DNA from: Acidimicrobiales bacterium mtb01
GTDB taxonomy: Bacteria > Actinomycetota > Acidimicrobiia > Acidimicrobiales > Ilumatobacteraceae
Reading direction: 5' to 3'
DNA length: 64,000 nucleotides
Assembly (NCBI GenBank): GCA_004379135.1
Contig: NBNI01000006.1
Coordinates: 62,001 to 126,000 of the forward strand
Shown piece by piece: positions 16,091 to 25,007 of this stretch (its first letter is position 1; each line of letters starts with the position of its first letter). The notes beneath the pieces were generated by a model. It saw nothing but the letters and a program-made list of their open reading frames with translations. It was not told where the DNA came from and searched no databases. Both the position numbers and the translations under genes were made by a program.

Positions 16091-17035
16091 GTGACCCTGT
16101 CGCTCGAGGTCGACCGCACCGCCTGGAACCGCCACGTCGAGGGCGTGGCTGGCCGCGTGACGGGCCTGGTCCCGGTCGTGAAGGGCAACGGCTACGGCCT
16201 GGGGCGCCGCTGGCTGGCCGACCGCGCCAGCCACCTGGCCGGCACGATCGCCGTGGGCACGGTGCACGAACTGGCCGACGTCCCCCAGGGGGTCACTCCG
16301 GTCGTTCTCACCCCGACCCTCGACGCGACCGTGGTGGCCCGCCCCGACGCGATCCTCACGGTCGGGTCCCTGGCCCATCTGGCCGCGCTCGGAGGCAGTC
16401 GACAACGCATGGTGGTGAAGGTCCGGTCGTCGATGAACCGCTACGGGACGGCCGTCGCCGACGTTGCCTCGTTGATCGACGAGTGCGAACGAGCCGGGCA
16501 CACCGTCGAAGGCGTGTCGATCCACCCTCCGCTCGCCGGTTCGAGTGCCGAACACGCGGACGAGATCGCCACTCTCCTCCGCGACATCGACGCGCGACAC
16601 ACCGCCTGGGTGAGTCACGTCTCGATCGACGATTACGAGTCTCTGCGCGCGGCCGACGCGAAACGCCAATGGCGACTGCGGCTCGGCACGTCGCTGTGGC
16701 ACGGCGACAAGTCGATGTTCAATCTTCGCGCCGATGTGCTCGATGCGCGGCCGATCGACGCGGGTGCGGTGGTCGGTTACCACGCATCGACCGTTCCCGC
16801 ATCCGGCACTTTGCTCGTCATCGGCTGCGGATCGGCCCACGGAGTCGCACCACTCCCCGATGGCCGCAGCCCCTTCCACTTCGGTCGTCAACGCCTGGTG
16901 CTGTTGGAGGCACCCCACATGCACACCACTCTCGTGCTGGCACCGCATGGTCAGCCGACTCCGCAGGTGGGCCAGTTCGTCGACGTGCAGCGCCCGCTCA
17001 TCTCGTCGCAGCCCGATCACGTCGACTGGCGATGA
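16091..17035 (+). CDS. Alanine racemase-like PLP protein
   Basis: A 314-residue fold-type III PLP protein. The PLP lysine is K31 in PVVKGNGYGLGR, as in the N-terminal barrel of alanine racemase. Later segments (WVSHVSIDDYESL, LRLGTSLWHGDK, GCGSAHGVAPLP) keep the pattern only loosely, and the usual C-terminal catalytic Tyr environment is not clear. True alanine racemases are about 360-380 residues, so this is shorter. It could be an amino-acid racemase of different specificity or a cofactor-handling homologue. It starts with GTG and overlaps the next gene by 4 bp (ATGA), implying a joint function with that membrane protein. Confidence 0.72.
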   Translation: MTLSLEVDRTAWNRHVEGVAGRVTGLVPVVKGNGYGLGRRWLADRASHLAGTIAVGTVHELADVPQGVTPVVLTPTLDATVVARPDAILTVGSLAHLAALGGSRQRMVVKVRSSMNRYGTAVADVASLIDECERAGHTVEGVSIHPPLAGSSAEHADEIATLLRDIDARHTAWVSHVSIDDYESLRAADAKRQWRLRLGTSLWHGDKSMFNLRADVLDARPIDAGAVVGYHASTVPASGTLLVIGCGSAHGVAPLPDGRSPFHFGRQRLVLLEAPHMHTTLVLAPHGQPTPQVGQFVDVQRPLISSQPDHVDWR

Positions 17036-18153
17036 CGCGGTTCGATCGGCCGGCGGCCGGCACCACCAGCGCGGGTCCACCGCGCCTCATCGGCCTCGAC
17101 GTCACACGGGCCATCGCACTCATCGGCGTGGTGGTCATGAATTACGTGGGCACGATGTACGAGATCGAGTTCGATCCGTCGTTCCTCGAACGCGTCCTCG
17201 ACCCGTACACCGGGGTTCTCTCCACCCGCTTCGCCGCCACCTTCGTCGTGGTGGCCGGAATCTCCATCACGTTGCTCACCGAGCGCGCTCGCCGCGGTGA
17301 TGCCTCCGACCGCCGGGACGCACGATTGCGGCTGGCCCGCCGCGGACTCCTGCTCTTGCTGATCGGTTACTTCCTCGACTTCCACTGGCCCGGCACGATT
17401 CTCTTCTTCTACGGCGCCTATTTCCTGTTGGCCACGCTTCTCTTCACGCTGTCGGATCGCTGGCTCGCGGTCATCGGCGTGGGGTCAGCCGTGATCGCCA
17501 CGACCGTGCGAACGGTTCTGAATTGGCGGCTCGACAACGGTCAATACGACGACTGGATCAACTCCGCACCCATCGAGTCCCTCCAGGATCTCCTCGTGCG
17601 AACGTTCCTCGACTACACGCATCCGGTGTTTCCCTGGCTCGCTTATCTGTGCGCCGGAATCGTGATGGGGCGGCACCTACCGACCTTCGCGCAGTGGCGC
17701 GGCCGCGTTGCCGCACTGTGCGTGGGCGTGGTGGTGGGTGTCTACGTCGCCTCGACGGTCCTCGACGCCGGCGACGCGCGGGAGAACTCGGTGGTGTGGT
17801 CGCTCACGTCGATGCAAACCTTCGAGCGCAGCCTCCCCTTCACGGCGACCACGCTGGCCGTCGCGGTCCTGGCCACCATCTTGATCGTGAGCCTGGCCGA
17901 ACGCTTCGCCGCGTCACCGATCGTCGTTGCGTTCCAACGAGCCGGGCAACTCACGTTGTCGCTCTATCTGATGCACGTTCTCGTGTACTACGTGTTCGTG
18001 GAGTGGACGGGTTGGGTGTCTCTGTCGAGTGTCATCGCCGCACTGGTCTTCGCCCTCGTCTTCTGGGTCGTGGCGATCGCTATCGGATCGTGGTGGCACC
18101 ACCGTGTCGGACGAGGACCGGCCGAAGTCGTCTACCGCGCGTTCGGCGGCTGA
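17032..18153 (+). CDS. DUF418/heparan-glucosaminide-acetyltransferase-like membrane protein
   Basis: A 373-residue polytopic membrane protein. It begins with the LIGLDVTRAIALIGVVVMNY segment typical of the DUF1624/DUF418 acyltransferase-like group and has about ten hydrophobic stretches, ending with LYLMHVLVYYVFVEWTGW as in DUF418. Relatives are thought to move acyl groups across the membrane, but few have been tested. Translational coupling to the alanine-racemase-like gene suggests they act on a common envelope-related compound; that is inference. The 3' end overlaps the convergent ROK gene by 22 bp. Confidence 0.75.
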   Translation: MTRFDRPAAGTTSAGPPRLIGLDVTRAIALIGVVVMNYVGTMYEIEFDPSFLERVLDPYTGVLSTRFAATFVVVAGISITLLTERARRGDASDRRDARLRLARRGLLLLLIGYFLDFHWPGTILFFYGAYFLLATLLFTLSDRWLAVIGVGSAVIATTVRTVLNWRLDNGQYDDWINSAPIESLQDLLVRTFLDYTHPVFPWLAYLCAGIVMGRHLPTFAQWRGRVAALCVGVVVGVYVASTVLDAGDARENSVVWSLTSMQTFERSLPFTATTLAVAVLATILIVSLAERFAASPIVVAFQRAGQLTLSLYLMHVLVYYVFVEWTGWVSLSSVIAALVFALVFWVVAIAIGSWWHHRVGRGPAEVVYRAFGG

Positions 18154-19058
18154 CTCGCTCCGCGATTGAGTCCGCGCCAGGCAACGGCGGCGGCGCCAAC
18201 GAGCGGACCCCGATCACCGAGACGCGCCGGAACGACGCGGGCGCCCCGCGAGAAGTCGAGTCGACACTGCTGGTCGAGCACTTCTTGTGCGCTGGCGAAG
18301 AACGTGGGGCCGAAACCGAGCGCGACCCCGCCACCAATCACGGCCAACTTCAGATCGAAGAAGTTGCACACGCTCGCCACCGCCAAACCGACCATGCGCC
18401 CGGTGCGCTGCATGATCTCGTACGTCGGCTGAGTGGGCGGACGCCCCGTGATCGACTCGATCGCGATCCCCGACGCCTCGGCCTCGAGGCACCCGCGCGC
18501 ACCGCAGCCGCAACGGTGCCCATCGGGGTTCACGATCACGTGACCCACGTGGCCCGCGTTGCCGGAACCGCCGTCGAGCAGCTTGCCGTCGAGCACGATG
18601 CCGCCACCCACCCCGGTGCTCACCACCATTCCGATGAAATTGGTTTCACCTTGTGCCGCGCCGAGCCAGCCTTCGGCGAGCGCGAAGGCCTTGGCATCGA
18701 GATCGCCGAACACGGGAACATCGATTCCTGAATCATGAAGGGTCTCCACCAAGGCTTCGCGCAAAGGAAACCGACGCCACGCTGGGATGTTCAGGGGTGA
18801 CACCGTGACGCAATCGGGGTCGATGGGGCCGGCCGATCCGATACCGGTCGCGACGATGCGACCGTTGTGCGTGTCGATTGCGCGTTGGGCCTGACGCCGA
18901 ACCAACGACGCGAGCGAGTCGTACAGATCGTTGGCCCGCTTGTCGAGATCGGTACGCACCATGTCGCGATCGATGAGGTTGCCGCGACGGTCGACGAGGC
19001 CAACAGCGATCTTGGTTCCGCCGATGTCGATCGCGAGTGCCAAGTCGGTATTCGCCAC
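18132..19058 (-). CDS. ROK-family sugar kinase (glucokinase-like)
   Basis: A 308-residue ROK protein. The ATP-binding segment AIDIGGTKIAVG lies near the start, a second phosphate-binding loop is STGVGGGIVLDG, and the zinc-binding ROK signature HVGHVIVNPDGHRCGCGARG is intact. There is no N-terminal winged helix, so it is a kinase rather than a repressor. Glucose or N-acetyl-sugar phosphorylation is the usual activity; exact sugar unknown. It appears monocistronic and ends inside the tail of the convergent DUF418-type gene. Confidence 0.88.
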   Translation of the reverse strand: MANTDLALAIDIGGTKIAVGLVDRRGNLIDRDMVRTDLDKRANDLYDSLASLVRRQAQRAIDTHNGRIVATGIGSAGPIDPDCVTVSPLNIPAWRRFPLREALVETLHDSGIDVPVFGDLDAKAFALAEGWLGAAQGETNFIGMVVSTGVGGGIVLDGKLLDGGSGNAGHVGHVIVNPDGHRCGCGARGCLEAEASGIAIESITGRPPTQPTYEIMQRTGRMVGLAVASVCNFFDLKLAVIGGGVALGFGPTFFASAQEVLDQQCRLDFSRGARVVPARLGDRGPLVGAAAVAWRGLNRGASQPPNAR

Positions 19059-19122
19059 CTCGCGCAGGCTAGCGATTACGGTGCTTGCGACGATCGAGCA
19101 TGACGGTCGTCAGGACGAATGA

Positions 19123-19488
19123 ATGGACGACATGATGACGAAACCGCGGATCGTTGCGCTGGCCTGTTCCATACTCGTGCTCGCAGCCGCGGCCTGCGGG
19201 GGTGATGGCGATGCGAATGATGCTGGCGCCAGCGGAGGCGGCTCGAACGCCGACATCGTCGCCCAATCGGTGATCGATTCGGCCGCCGAACAAGGTGTCG
19301 AACTCGACGACGGCTGCATTCGAGACGCCGTTTCGGAGATCCCCGAAGCCGACCTGCAGATCATGGTCGACAACCTGGAGGCCCTCGACTCGGGCGACGC
19401 CGACGTCGACACGATCGGTATCAGCGAAGAGGGCATGAACGGGCTCAACGCGATCTTCGAATGCGTGACCGGCGGCGCAGGCGGCTGA
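19123..19488 (+). CDS. Small secreted lipoprotein of unknown function
   Basis: A 121-residue protein with a signal peptide ending in a lipobox (LAAAACGG), so the mature protein is predicted to be lipid-anchored outside the membrane. A Gly/Asp/Ala-rich linker follows, then a helical domain with two cysteines (DGCIRDAV and FECVTG) that could form a disulfide. The ATG at 19123 is preferred over ATGs at 19132 and 19135 because AGGAC sits 6 bases upstream. It is divergent from the ROK gene and convergent with the dioxygenase gene. No function is recognised. Confidence 0.75.
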   Translation: MDDMMTKPRIVALACSILVLAAAACGGDGDANDAGASGGGSNADIVAQSVIDSAAEQGVELDDGCIRDAVSEIPEADLQIMVDNLEALDSGDADVDTIGISEEGMNGLNAIFECVTGGAGG

Positions 19489-19494
19489 CGACGT

Positions 19495-20469
19495 TCAGTC
19501 GTCGACGCGTCGCGCGTCCTCGATGAGGTTGATCTGATACAGGACCTCGTCGAGGGCGTCGGCGGCGCTGATGGCCGAGAATCGCTGCGGCGTGTCGGGA
19601 CCGCAGCACGACGACACGGGCGAGAGGATCGTCCACGGCCGCGGATGCAGGAACTGCACCACGCTGTATCGCTCGCCCTCGAAACCGGGTGACGCCACCA
19701 CTCGATGCCAGCCGACGGGAATGACTCCGTTGGTGAGACGCTCGAGCATGATGCCCGTGTTGATGATCACCTTGTCGTCGGGCGGAATCGCGTCGATCCA
19801 CGTGCCATCGACCTCCACCTGAAGACCGGGTGCGGTGGCCCGCGGCAAAGCGGTGATGAGATTGATGTCGCCGTGAGCACCCGCCCATACGTGACCGCCG
19901 GCCGGTGCGTCCCTCATGGACGGATACCGGATCGCTCGGGTGAGCGTGGGGCCGTCCTGCACCATGTCGTCGAAGAACGTCTCGCCGCAACCGATACCGA
20001 GCGCGATGACCCGTAGGAAACGCCGCTGCAAGTCGGCGATCGCGTCGTGGAACGCGTACAGCACCTTCGAGATACCGGGCACCACCGCATCGGGCAGGAG
20101 CTGATCGGGATACGAACCGGGGAACTTGCGACGCAGCGGATGGCCGGACGGAATCGGTGACGCCCAGTTGAGCATCTCCTTCCAGTCGGGCTTGTCGCTC
20201 GACGCCGCTGTTTCCACCAGGAGACCGGTGTAGCCGGTCTGACCGTGGGCACCGGGCGCCACGAACTTCTGCTTCACCTCGGGCGCCATCGAGAAGAACT
20301 CGCGCAGCATTCCGTAGGCGGTGTCGAGCAGGTCGTCCGACAGATCGGAACTCGTGTAGACGAAGCCGGTCTCGAGACTCCGACGGACTCCGTCGACCAC
20401 CGCGCGGCGGGTCGACTCCGATCCATTCTCGAAAGCGAGCAGATCGACGTCGAGGATCTGACTGGTCAT
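19495..20469 (-). CDS. Isopenicillin-N-synthase-type 2-oxoglutarate/Fe(II) dioxygenase
   Basis: A 324-residue non-haem iron enzyme. The iron facial triad is H199, D201 and H255, and R267-x-S269 is the co-substrate-binding pair, all in the expected order. The N-terminal part (ETGFVYTSSDLSDD) resembles the DIOX_N region. The R-x-S pair suits 2-oxoglutarate use; a sulfur-containing substrate is suggested by its neighbours. It begins 10 bp after the upstream Cys/Met-type PLP enzyme gene and is probably the last gene of a three-gene operon. Exact reaction unknown. Confidence 0.85.
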   Translation of the reverse strand: MTSQILDVDLLAFENGSESTRRAVVDGVRRSLETGFVYTSSDLSDDLLDTAYGMLREFFSMAPEVKQKFVAPGAHGQTGYTGLLVETAASSDKPDWKEMLNWASPIPSGHPLRRKFPGSYPDQLLPDAVVPGISKVLYAFHDAIADLQRRFLRVIALGIGCGETFFDDMVQDGPTLTRAIRYPSMRDAPAGGHVWAGAHGDINLITALPRATAPGLQVEVDGTWIDAIPPDDKVIINTGIMLERLTNGVIPVGWHRVVASPGFEGERYSVVQFLHPRPWTILSPVSSCCGPDTPQRFSAISAADALDEVLYQINLIEDARRVDD

Positions 20470-20479
20470 GGAACGAACG

Positions 20480-21550
20480 CTAACGGTTCAGGGCCTGATC
20501 GAGATCGCGCCAGAGATCGTCGACGTCTTCGATGCCCACCGACATGCGCACGAGGCCCGGTTCGACGTGTGCGTCGCCGGGATACTTCTGGCGGCGCTCC
20601 ATGGTGGTTTCGACACCACCGAGGCTGGTGGCTTCGACGATCACCCGTGTGGACGCGCAGACGCGATCGGCCGCCGCCGCGCCACCGCGCACCACGAAAC
20701 TGACCATCGGGCCGACACGGCGCACCGACTCGACGGCGCGGTGCGACGACAGGCGTTCGGCCAGGACACCCGCCGTCTCGGACGCCGCCGCGTAGCGCAG
20801 CGGAAGCGTGCGCAGTCCACGCAGGGCGAGGAAGGCTTCGAGCGCCCCCGGGGTGGCACCCTGCACCACGCGCGCCCGCGCCAACGCATCGAACACCGCG
20901 TCGTCGTTGGTGCACGCGAGGCCGATGAGCAGATCGCTGTGGCCACCGATGAATTTGGTGCCCGAGTGCATGACCACGGTGGCTCCGCTCGCCAGCGGCT
21001 GCACGCCGATGGGCGTGGCGAAGGTGGAATCGACCACCGTGCGAACGCCGCGCGCACCGGCCTCGCGACACAGACGCGTGAGATCGGCTTCGTCGAGAGT
21101 GGGATTGGTGGGCGTCTCGATCCAGAGCAGAACGCCGTCGGCTCCGCGTGACGCCTCGCGTTCGGCCCGTTCGATGGCGGCAACCACGTCGAGCGTGTTC
21201 TGAATGGCGACCGGAACGGTGGTGAGAGTCCCGCGATCGGCCAGATCGCCGAGCAAGGCGCGTACTCCGAGATAGCTCACCGACGGCACCACCACGATCT
21301 GCGGACGCAGTGCAAAGAGGATGGCCGAGGCGACCGCCATACCCGACGAGTACGACAGACAACGTCCGCCTTCGAGCCGACCCACCGCGTCTTCGAGCGA
21401 CGCCCACGTGTCGGTTCCGTGCGTGCGCGAATACTCGGGGCCGCTGCGAAAGTTCGACGCCAGTGTGATGGGTGTGTTGAGCGGATCGCCCGGTTGGTCG
21501 GGTCGGCCGGCCGTGACCGCGATCGTGCGTGGTTTGGGTTGCTCAATCAT
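20480..21550 (-). CDS. Cys/Met metabolism PLP-dependent enzyme (cystathionine gamma-synthase/lyase-like)
   Basis: A 356-residue fold-type I PLP enzyme of the trans-sulfuration family. The Schiff-base lysine is K199 in MHSGTKFIGGHSD, and the ETPTNPTLDEADL motif precedes it. The ATG at 21550 is chosen because it overlaps the upstream stop by 8 bp and begins a homologous-looking N terminus; a longer reading frame upstream is antisense filler inside the next gene. The family includes gamma-synthases and gamma-lyases that sequence alone does not separate. The neighbours suggest a cysteine, homocysteine or methionine-like substrate. Confidence 0.85.
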   Translation of the reverse strand: MIEQPKPRTIAVTAGRPDQPGDPLNTPITLASNFRSGPEYSRTHGTDTWASLEDAVGRLEGGRCLSYSSGMAVASAILFALRPQIVVVPSVSYLGVRALLGDLADRGTLTTVPVAIQNTLDVVAAIERAEREASRGADGVLLWIETPTNPTLDEADLTRLCREAGARGVRTVVDSTFATPIGVQPLASGATVVMHSGTKFIGGHSDLLIGLACTNDDAVFDALARARVVQGATPGALEAFLALRGLRTLPLRYAAASETAGVLAERLSSHRAVESVRRVGPMVSFVVRGGAAAADRVCASTRVIVEATSLGGVETTMERRQKYPGDAHVEPGLVRMSVGIEDVDDLWRDLDQALNR

Positions 21551-22559
21551 GGTGTACGAACACTTCTGGCTGACCTCCGGTGTGGATCCAGACGACATTG
21601 TCGCCGCTCGCCCACCGACCAGCCGACGCGTTGCCCAGCAATCCGGCCATGCCCTTGGCCGTGTACACCGCGTCGAGCACCCACGCGCCGGTACGTGCCG
21701 CCCAATCGGCGGCGGCGGTCGATTCAGGAGTGGGAATCGCGTAGTCGGCGCCCAGCCAGCGCGCATCCACCTCGACGTCGGCGGCCTCGACTCGTCCGGG
21801 CAGTCCGGCCGCTTGCAGCGCGTCGTTGGCGAGTTGCTCGACACTCGGGAATCCGGCCACGACTCCTTTGGCCACACCGATCGCGATCACCGGCGGATGA
21901 GCCGAGCCGAGAGCACGCCGCCACGCGCGGCCGGCCACCAGACCGGCGTGAGTACCGCCGCTCGACGACGTGAAGACGATCGCAGTCGGAGCGAAGCCCG
22001 CACTCGTGCATTGCTCGACCAATTCGTCGTAAGCGAGCACGTATCCGAGCGCACCCACATGAGTGGATCCGCCGATCGGAATCGAGTAAGGCGCGAGCCC
22101 TTGTGCAGCCAACTCGTCGGTGAGCGACTCGCGCGAGATCTCGAGGATTCCCCACTCGGACGGCCCGGCTCCGGTGAAGTGCATGTGCGCTCCGAAACGG
22201 TCGGACAACAACTGATTGCCCTCGAGCCGTTCGGGGCGATCGCCCGCCAGCACGAGGTGTGTCTCGAGGCCGAGGAGCGATCCGGCCGCCGCGGTCATGC
22301 GACAGTGGTTCGACTGACCGGCACCGACGGTGACGAGGGAACGCGCGCCGCTGCGAACGGCGTCACCGCACAAGAACTCGAGTTTGCGCGCCTTGTTGCC
22401 GCCCATCCCGAGACCACTCAGATCGTCGCGCTTGACCCACGGTCGCACCCCGTTTCCCACCAACGGTCCTTGCTCGAGCGGTGTAGGAAGGGTGGCGAGT
22501 CGGACGCGCGGCACGCCGTGCCATTCGGTGAGGCGTTCACGGGCGGGATCCGACGTCAC
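21543..22559 (-). CDS. D-cysteine desulfhydrase / ACC-deaminase-like PLP enzyme
   Basis: A 338-residue fold-type II PLP enzyme. The PLP lysine is K56 in MGGNKARKLEF, and GAGQSNHCRMTAAAG and TSSSGGTHAGLV match the D-cysteine desulfhydrase/ACC deaminase group. It would convert D-cysteine (or a similar small amino acid) to pyruvate, ammonia and sulfide. It is the first gene of an operon with the Cys/Met PLP enzyme and the dioxygenase. Its start at 22559 is 57 bp from the divergent ung gene. Confidence 0.85.
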   Translation of the reverse strand: MTSDPARERLTEWHGVPRVRLATLPTPLEQGPLVGNGVRPWVKRDDLSGLGMGGNKARKLEFLCGDAVRSGARSLVTVGAGQSNHCRMTAAAGSLLGLETHLVLAGDRPERLEGNQLLSDRFGAHMHFTGAGPSEWGILEISRESLTDELAAQGLAPYSIPIGGSTHVGALGYVLAYDELVEQCTSAGFAPTAIVFTSSSGGTHAGLVAGRAWRRALGSAHPPVIAIGVAKGVVAGFPSVEQLANDALQAAGLPGRVEAADVEVDARWLGADYAIPTPESTAAADWAARTGAWVLDAVYTAKGMAGLLGNASAGRWASGDNVVWIHTGGQPEVFVHHD

Positions 22560-22616
22560 GCTTCGAGGCTACGAGACGATGTCGAGCGGAACATGTCCGA
22601 CTGCCAAGATGACCCC

Positions 22617-23279
22617 GTGCCCACGACCGATTGGAACCCGATCCTGCGGGCCGAGTTCGACGAGCCGTACTGGGCCGAACTCCAGTCGTTCGTGACCGAC
22701 GAACGGGCACGCGGCGCGGTGTATCCGCCGGCGGCCGATGTGTTCGCCGCGCTGCACCTCACGTCGTACGCCGACACCAAGGTGGTGATCCTCGGTCAGG
22801 ATCCGTACCACGGCGCCGGTCAGGCACATGGTCTGTGCTTCTCGGTGCGTCCCGGGGTGGCGGTGCCGCCGTCGCTGCGCAACATCCACAAGGAACTCGC
22901 CGACGACCTCGGCTGTGCGATTCCGAAACACGGCAATCTCGAGGCGTGGGCCCGGCAGGGGGTCCTTCTCCTCAACACAACGCTCACTGTTCGCGCCGGC
23001 CACGCCGCCTCGCATCAGGGCAAGGGCTGGGAGCGGTTCACCGATCGGGTGATCGCCGCGGTCAACGACAAGACCGAACGCGTGGTGTTCATGCTGTGGG
23101 GTTCGCCATCGCGCAAGAAGAAGTCGCTCATCGACGCAACTCGTCACACGATCATCGAGTCGGCCCACCCGTCGCCGCTGTCGGCCCACAACGGGTTCTT
23201 CGGGTCCCGACCCTTCTCGCGCGCGAACGCCGCGTTGCGAGAGGCGGGCCGGGACCCGATCGATTGGCGGATCAGCTAG
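22617..23279 (+). CDS. ung: Uracil-DNA glycosylase
   Basis: A 220-residue family-1 UDG. The catalytic water-activating loop GQDPYHG is at 60-66 with D62, and the C-terminal HPSPLSAHNGFFGSRPF segment contains the catalytic His and DNA-intercalating loop. It removes uracil from DNA to start base-excision repair. It starts with GTG at 22617. The tail overlaps the convergent binding-protein gene by 8 bp. Confidence 0.96.
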   Translation: MPTTDWNPILRAEFDEPYWAELQSFVTDERARGAVYPPAADVFAALHLTSYADTKVVILGQDPYHGAGQAHGLCFSVRPGVAVPPSLRNIHKELADDLGCAIPKHGNLEAWARQGVLLLNTTLTVRAGHAASHQGKGWERFTDRVIAAVNDKTERVVFMLWGSPSRKKKSLIDATRHTIIESAHPSPLSAHNGFFGSRPFSRANAALREAGRDPIDWRIS

Positions 23280-25005
23280 CCGGACTCGGGAAGTCGCGCG
23301 GCTCCTCGCCGGCCGGTGGCGTGTCGTAGATGGTCACCGAACCGTCGACGACGAACAACTTGTCCTCGCTCGGCCAGGCGCCGGGCAAGTAGCGCTTGCC
23401 GCCGTCGACGTAGCGAGCCATTCCCGTGCCGTCCTTGCGGATCTCGTCCGGGCCGGTGGCGGTGACGTCCCACCAGAACAGCGTCGCGTCGTCGATTCCG
23501 GCGTAGTCGGCCTTGTCCCAGATCCCGTGGTCTCCCCACGTCAACCATGGCTGACTGATGGCTTGCACCGTCTCGAAACTCCGGATGGCGTCGGCCAACG
23601 ACTCGTGCGTGAGATCGGGACCCGCGCTCTGCAGCGCCGACATCAGGAGGAAGAACGGCGGCATGTACACGCCGATCGAATCCTCGGCCGCCGGTGCCTG
23701 ACCCGTGAACCACTTGTACAACGCGTAGTAGCCGCTCGTCACCGGATCGAGACGCGCCGCCAGGCTCGTCACGCCGAAAGCGTGGGCCCACTGCGCCTGA
23801 TCGTACGAACGACCGAACGCGGTCGTGTCGGTGAGCGTCGCCGCCGCCACGATCCACTCGGGGAAGTACTCCTGAGCGGTCGCCTCGCGGGTGAAGTCGC
23901 GCGGAGCCACCGGATCGGTCGCCAGGATCACCGATGTCACGCCGGCCGCCTTCAACTTGGCGATGGCCTGCGACGCGGTCTGCTGCAGCGTGCCCGGATC
24001 GAGGACGTACGGGATCACCTCGGCCGGTTCGGCGCCGACTTCGGCCAGACGCGACACCATGAGATCGGCGAGCACCTTCGACTCGGAACTGCCCTCGACG
24101 TACATGAGGCCGAACTTGCGCGTGGTGTCCTTGAACTCGTCACCGGCGTGCGAGGCCGGCTTGCCGGCCAGCTGCTTGCCGATGAACTCGACGACGTGGA
24201 CCTGCTTCTGCTCGGCCGCGCCGTCGATGCCCCACACGTACGGGTCGCGCTCGGCGTACCACTCGGGCGAACCCCCGCCGCACGAAATGCAGAGGATCTC
24301 GCGCGCCGCCAACTCGTCGCCGAAGGCGTTGGTGAGGCTCGGTCCGCCGATCACGGCGAACGGCTTGAACTCGTCGGCGATGCGCTGCGCGTCGGCGCGA
24401 GCAGTCACTTCGTCGGTGGCGATGCCTGTGCTCTCGTACTTGACGTAGTTGATCTTGCGTCCGTAGAACTCGTAGTACGTCTGGAAGTACTCGATGAAGC
24501 CGCGGACCACTTCTTCTTCCTGCGCGTTGGTGTCGTCCACCTTGATGGCGTCGGTGATGTAGTTGATCACGGGGTCGCTATCCGGACCCATGTAGTGGAC
24601 GATCGTGATCTCGTCGGCCGTGACGCCCACATCGGTGGCTCCACCGTTGTCTCCGGTGAACGGAGCCATGCAGAACGGGGCGAAGTAGTCGATCACGGCG
24701 ATGCGTCCGACGCTGGTGTCGCAACGCGCACCCCAGTCGATGTCGCCCTCGATGCCGAGTTCTTGCGCCTGCGGATACGAGAGCGGATACGTCCAGCCGC
24801 CATCGGTGGGCGCCTCCGATCCGGCCGGTGCTTCGGTGGCCGCCGGAGCGGCCGTGGTGTCGGTGGATTCGCCGTCGTCACCACCACCGCCGGCCAGTGC
24901 CACGATCGCCACGACGATCACGGCCACCACGGCGATGCCGATGAGCGGACCCCACTTCTTGAGAGAACGCGACCCCCCGGCCGGTCCACTGCTGGCTGGT
25001 TGCAT
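23272..25005 (-). CDS. Membrane-anchored branched-chain-amino-acid-type ABC substrate-binding protein
   Basis: A 577-residue periplasmic-binding-fold (LivJ-like) protein. Residues 17-40 form one hydrophobic helix without a lipobox, so it is probably anchored by an uncleaved signal, followed by a Thr/Ala/Glu-rich linker to about residue 70. The binding domain follows. It belongs with the MFS-LivF-LivG fusion that ends 2 bp upstream and the LivH-LivM fusion beyond. Ligands of such proteins range from amino acids to aromatic and steroid acids; none can be named. It is longer than typical LivJ (about 380 residues). Confidence 0.85.
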   Translation of the reverse strand: MQPASSGPAGGSRSLKKWGPLIGIAVVAVIVVAIVALAGGGGDDGESTDTTAAPAATEAPAGSEAPTDGGWTYPLSYPQAQELGIEGDIDWGARCDTSVGRIAVIDYFAPFCMAPFTGDNGGATDVGVTADEITIVHYMGPDSDPVINYITDAIKVDDTNAQEEEVVRGFIEYFQTYYEFYGRKINYVKYESTGIATDEVTARADAQRIADEFKPFAVIGGPSLTNAFGDELAAREILCISCGGGSPEWYAERDPYVWGIDGAAEQKQVHVVEFIGKQLAGKPASHAGDEFKDTTRKFGLMYVEGSSESKVLADLMVSRLAEVGAEPAEVIPYVLDPGTLQQTASQAIAKLKAAGVTSVILATDPVAPRDFTREATAQEYFPEWIVAAATLTDTTAFGRSYDQAQWAHAFGVTSLAARLDPVTSGYYALYKWFTGQAPAAEDSIGVYMPPFFLLMSALQSAGPDLTHESLADAIRSFETVQAISQPWLTWGDHGIWDKADYAGIDDATLFWWDVTATGPDEIRKDGTGMARYVDGGKRYLPGAWPSEDKLFVVDGSVTIYDTPPAGEEPRDFPSPAS

Positions 25006-25007
25006 GG

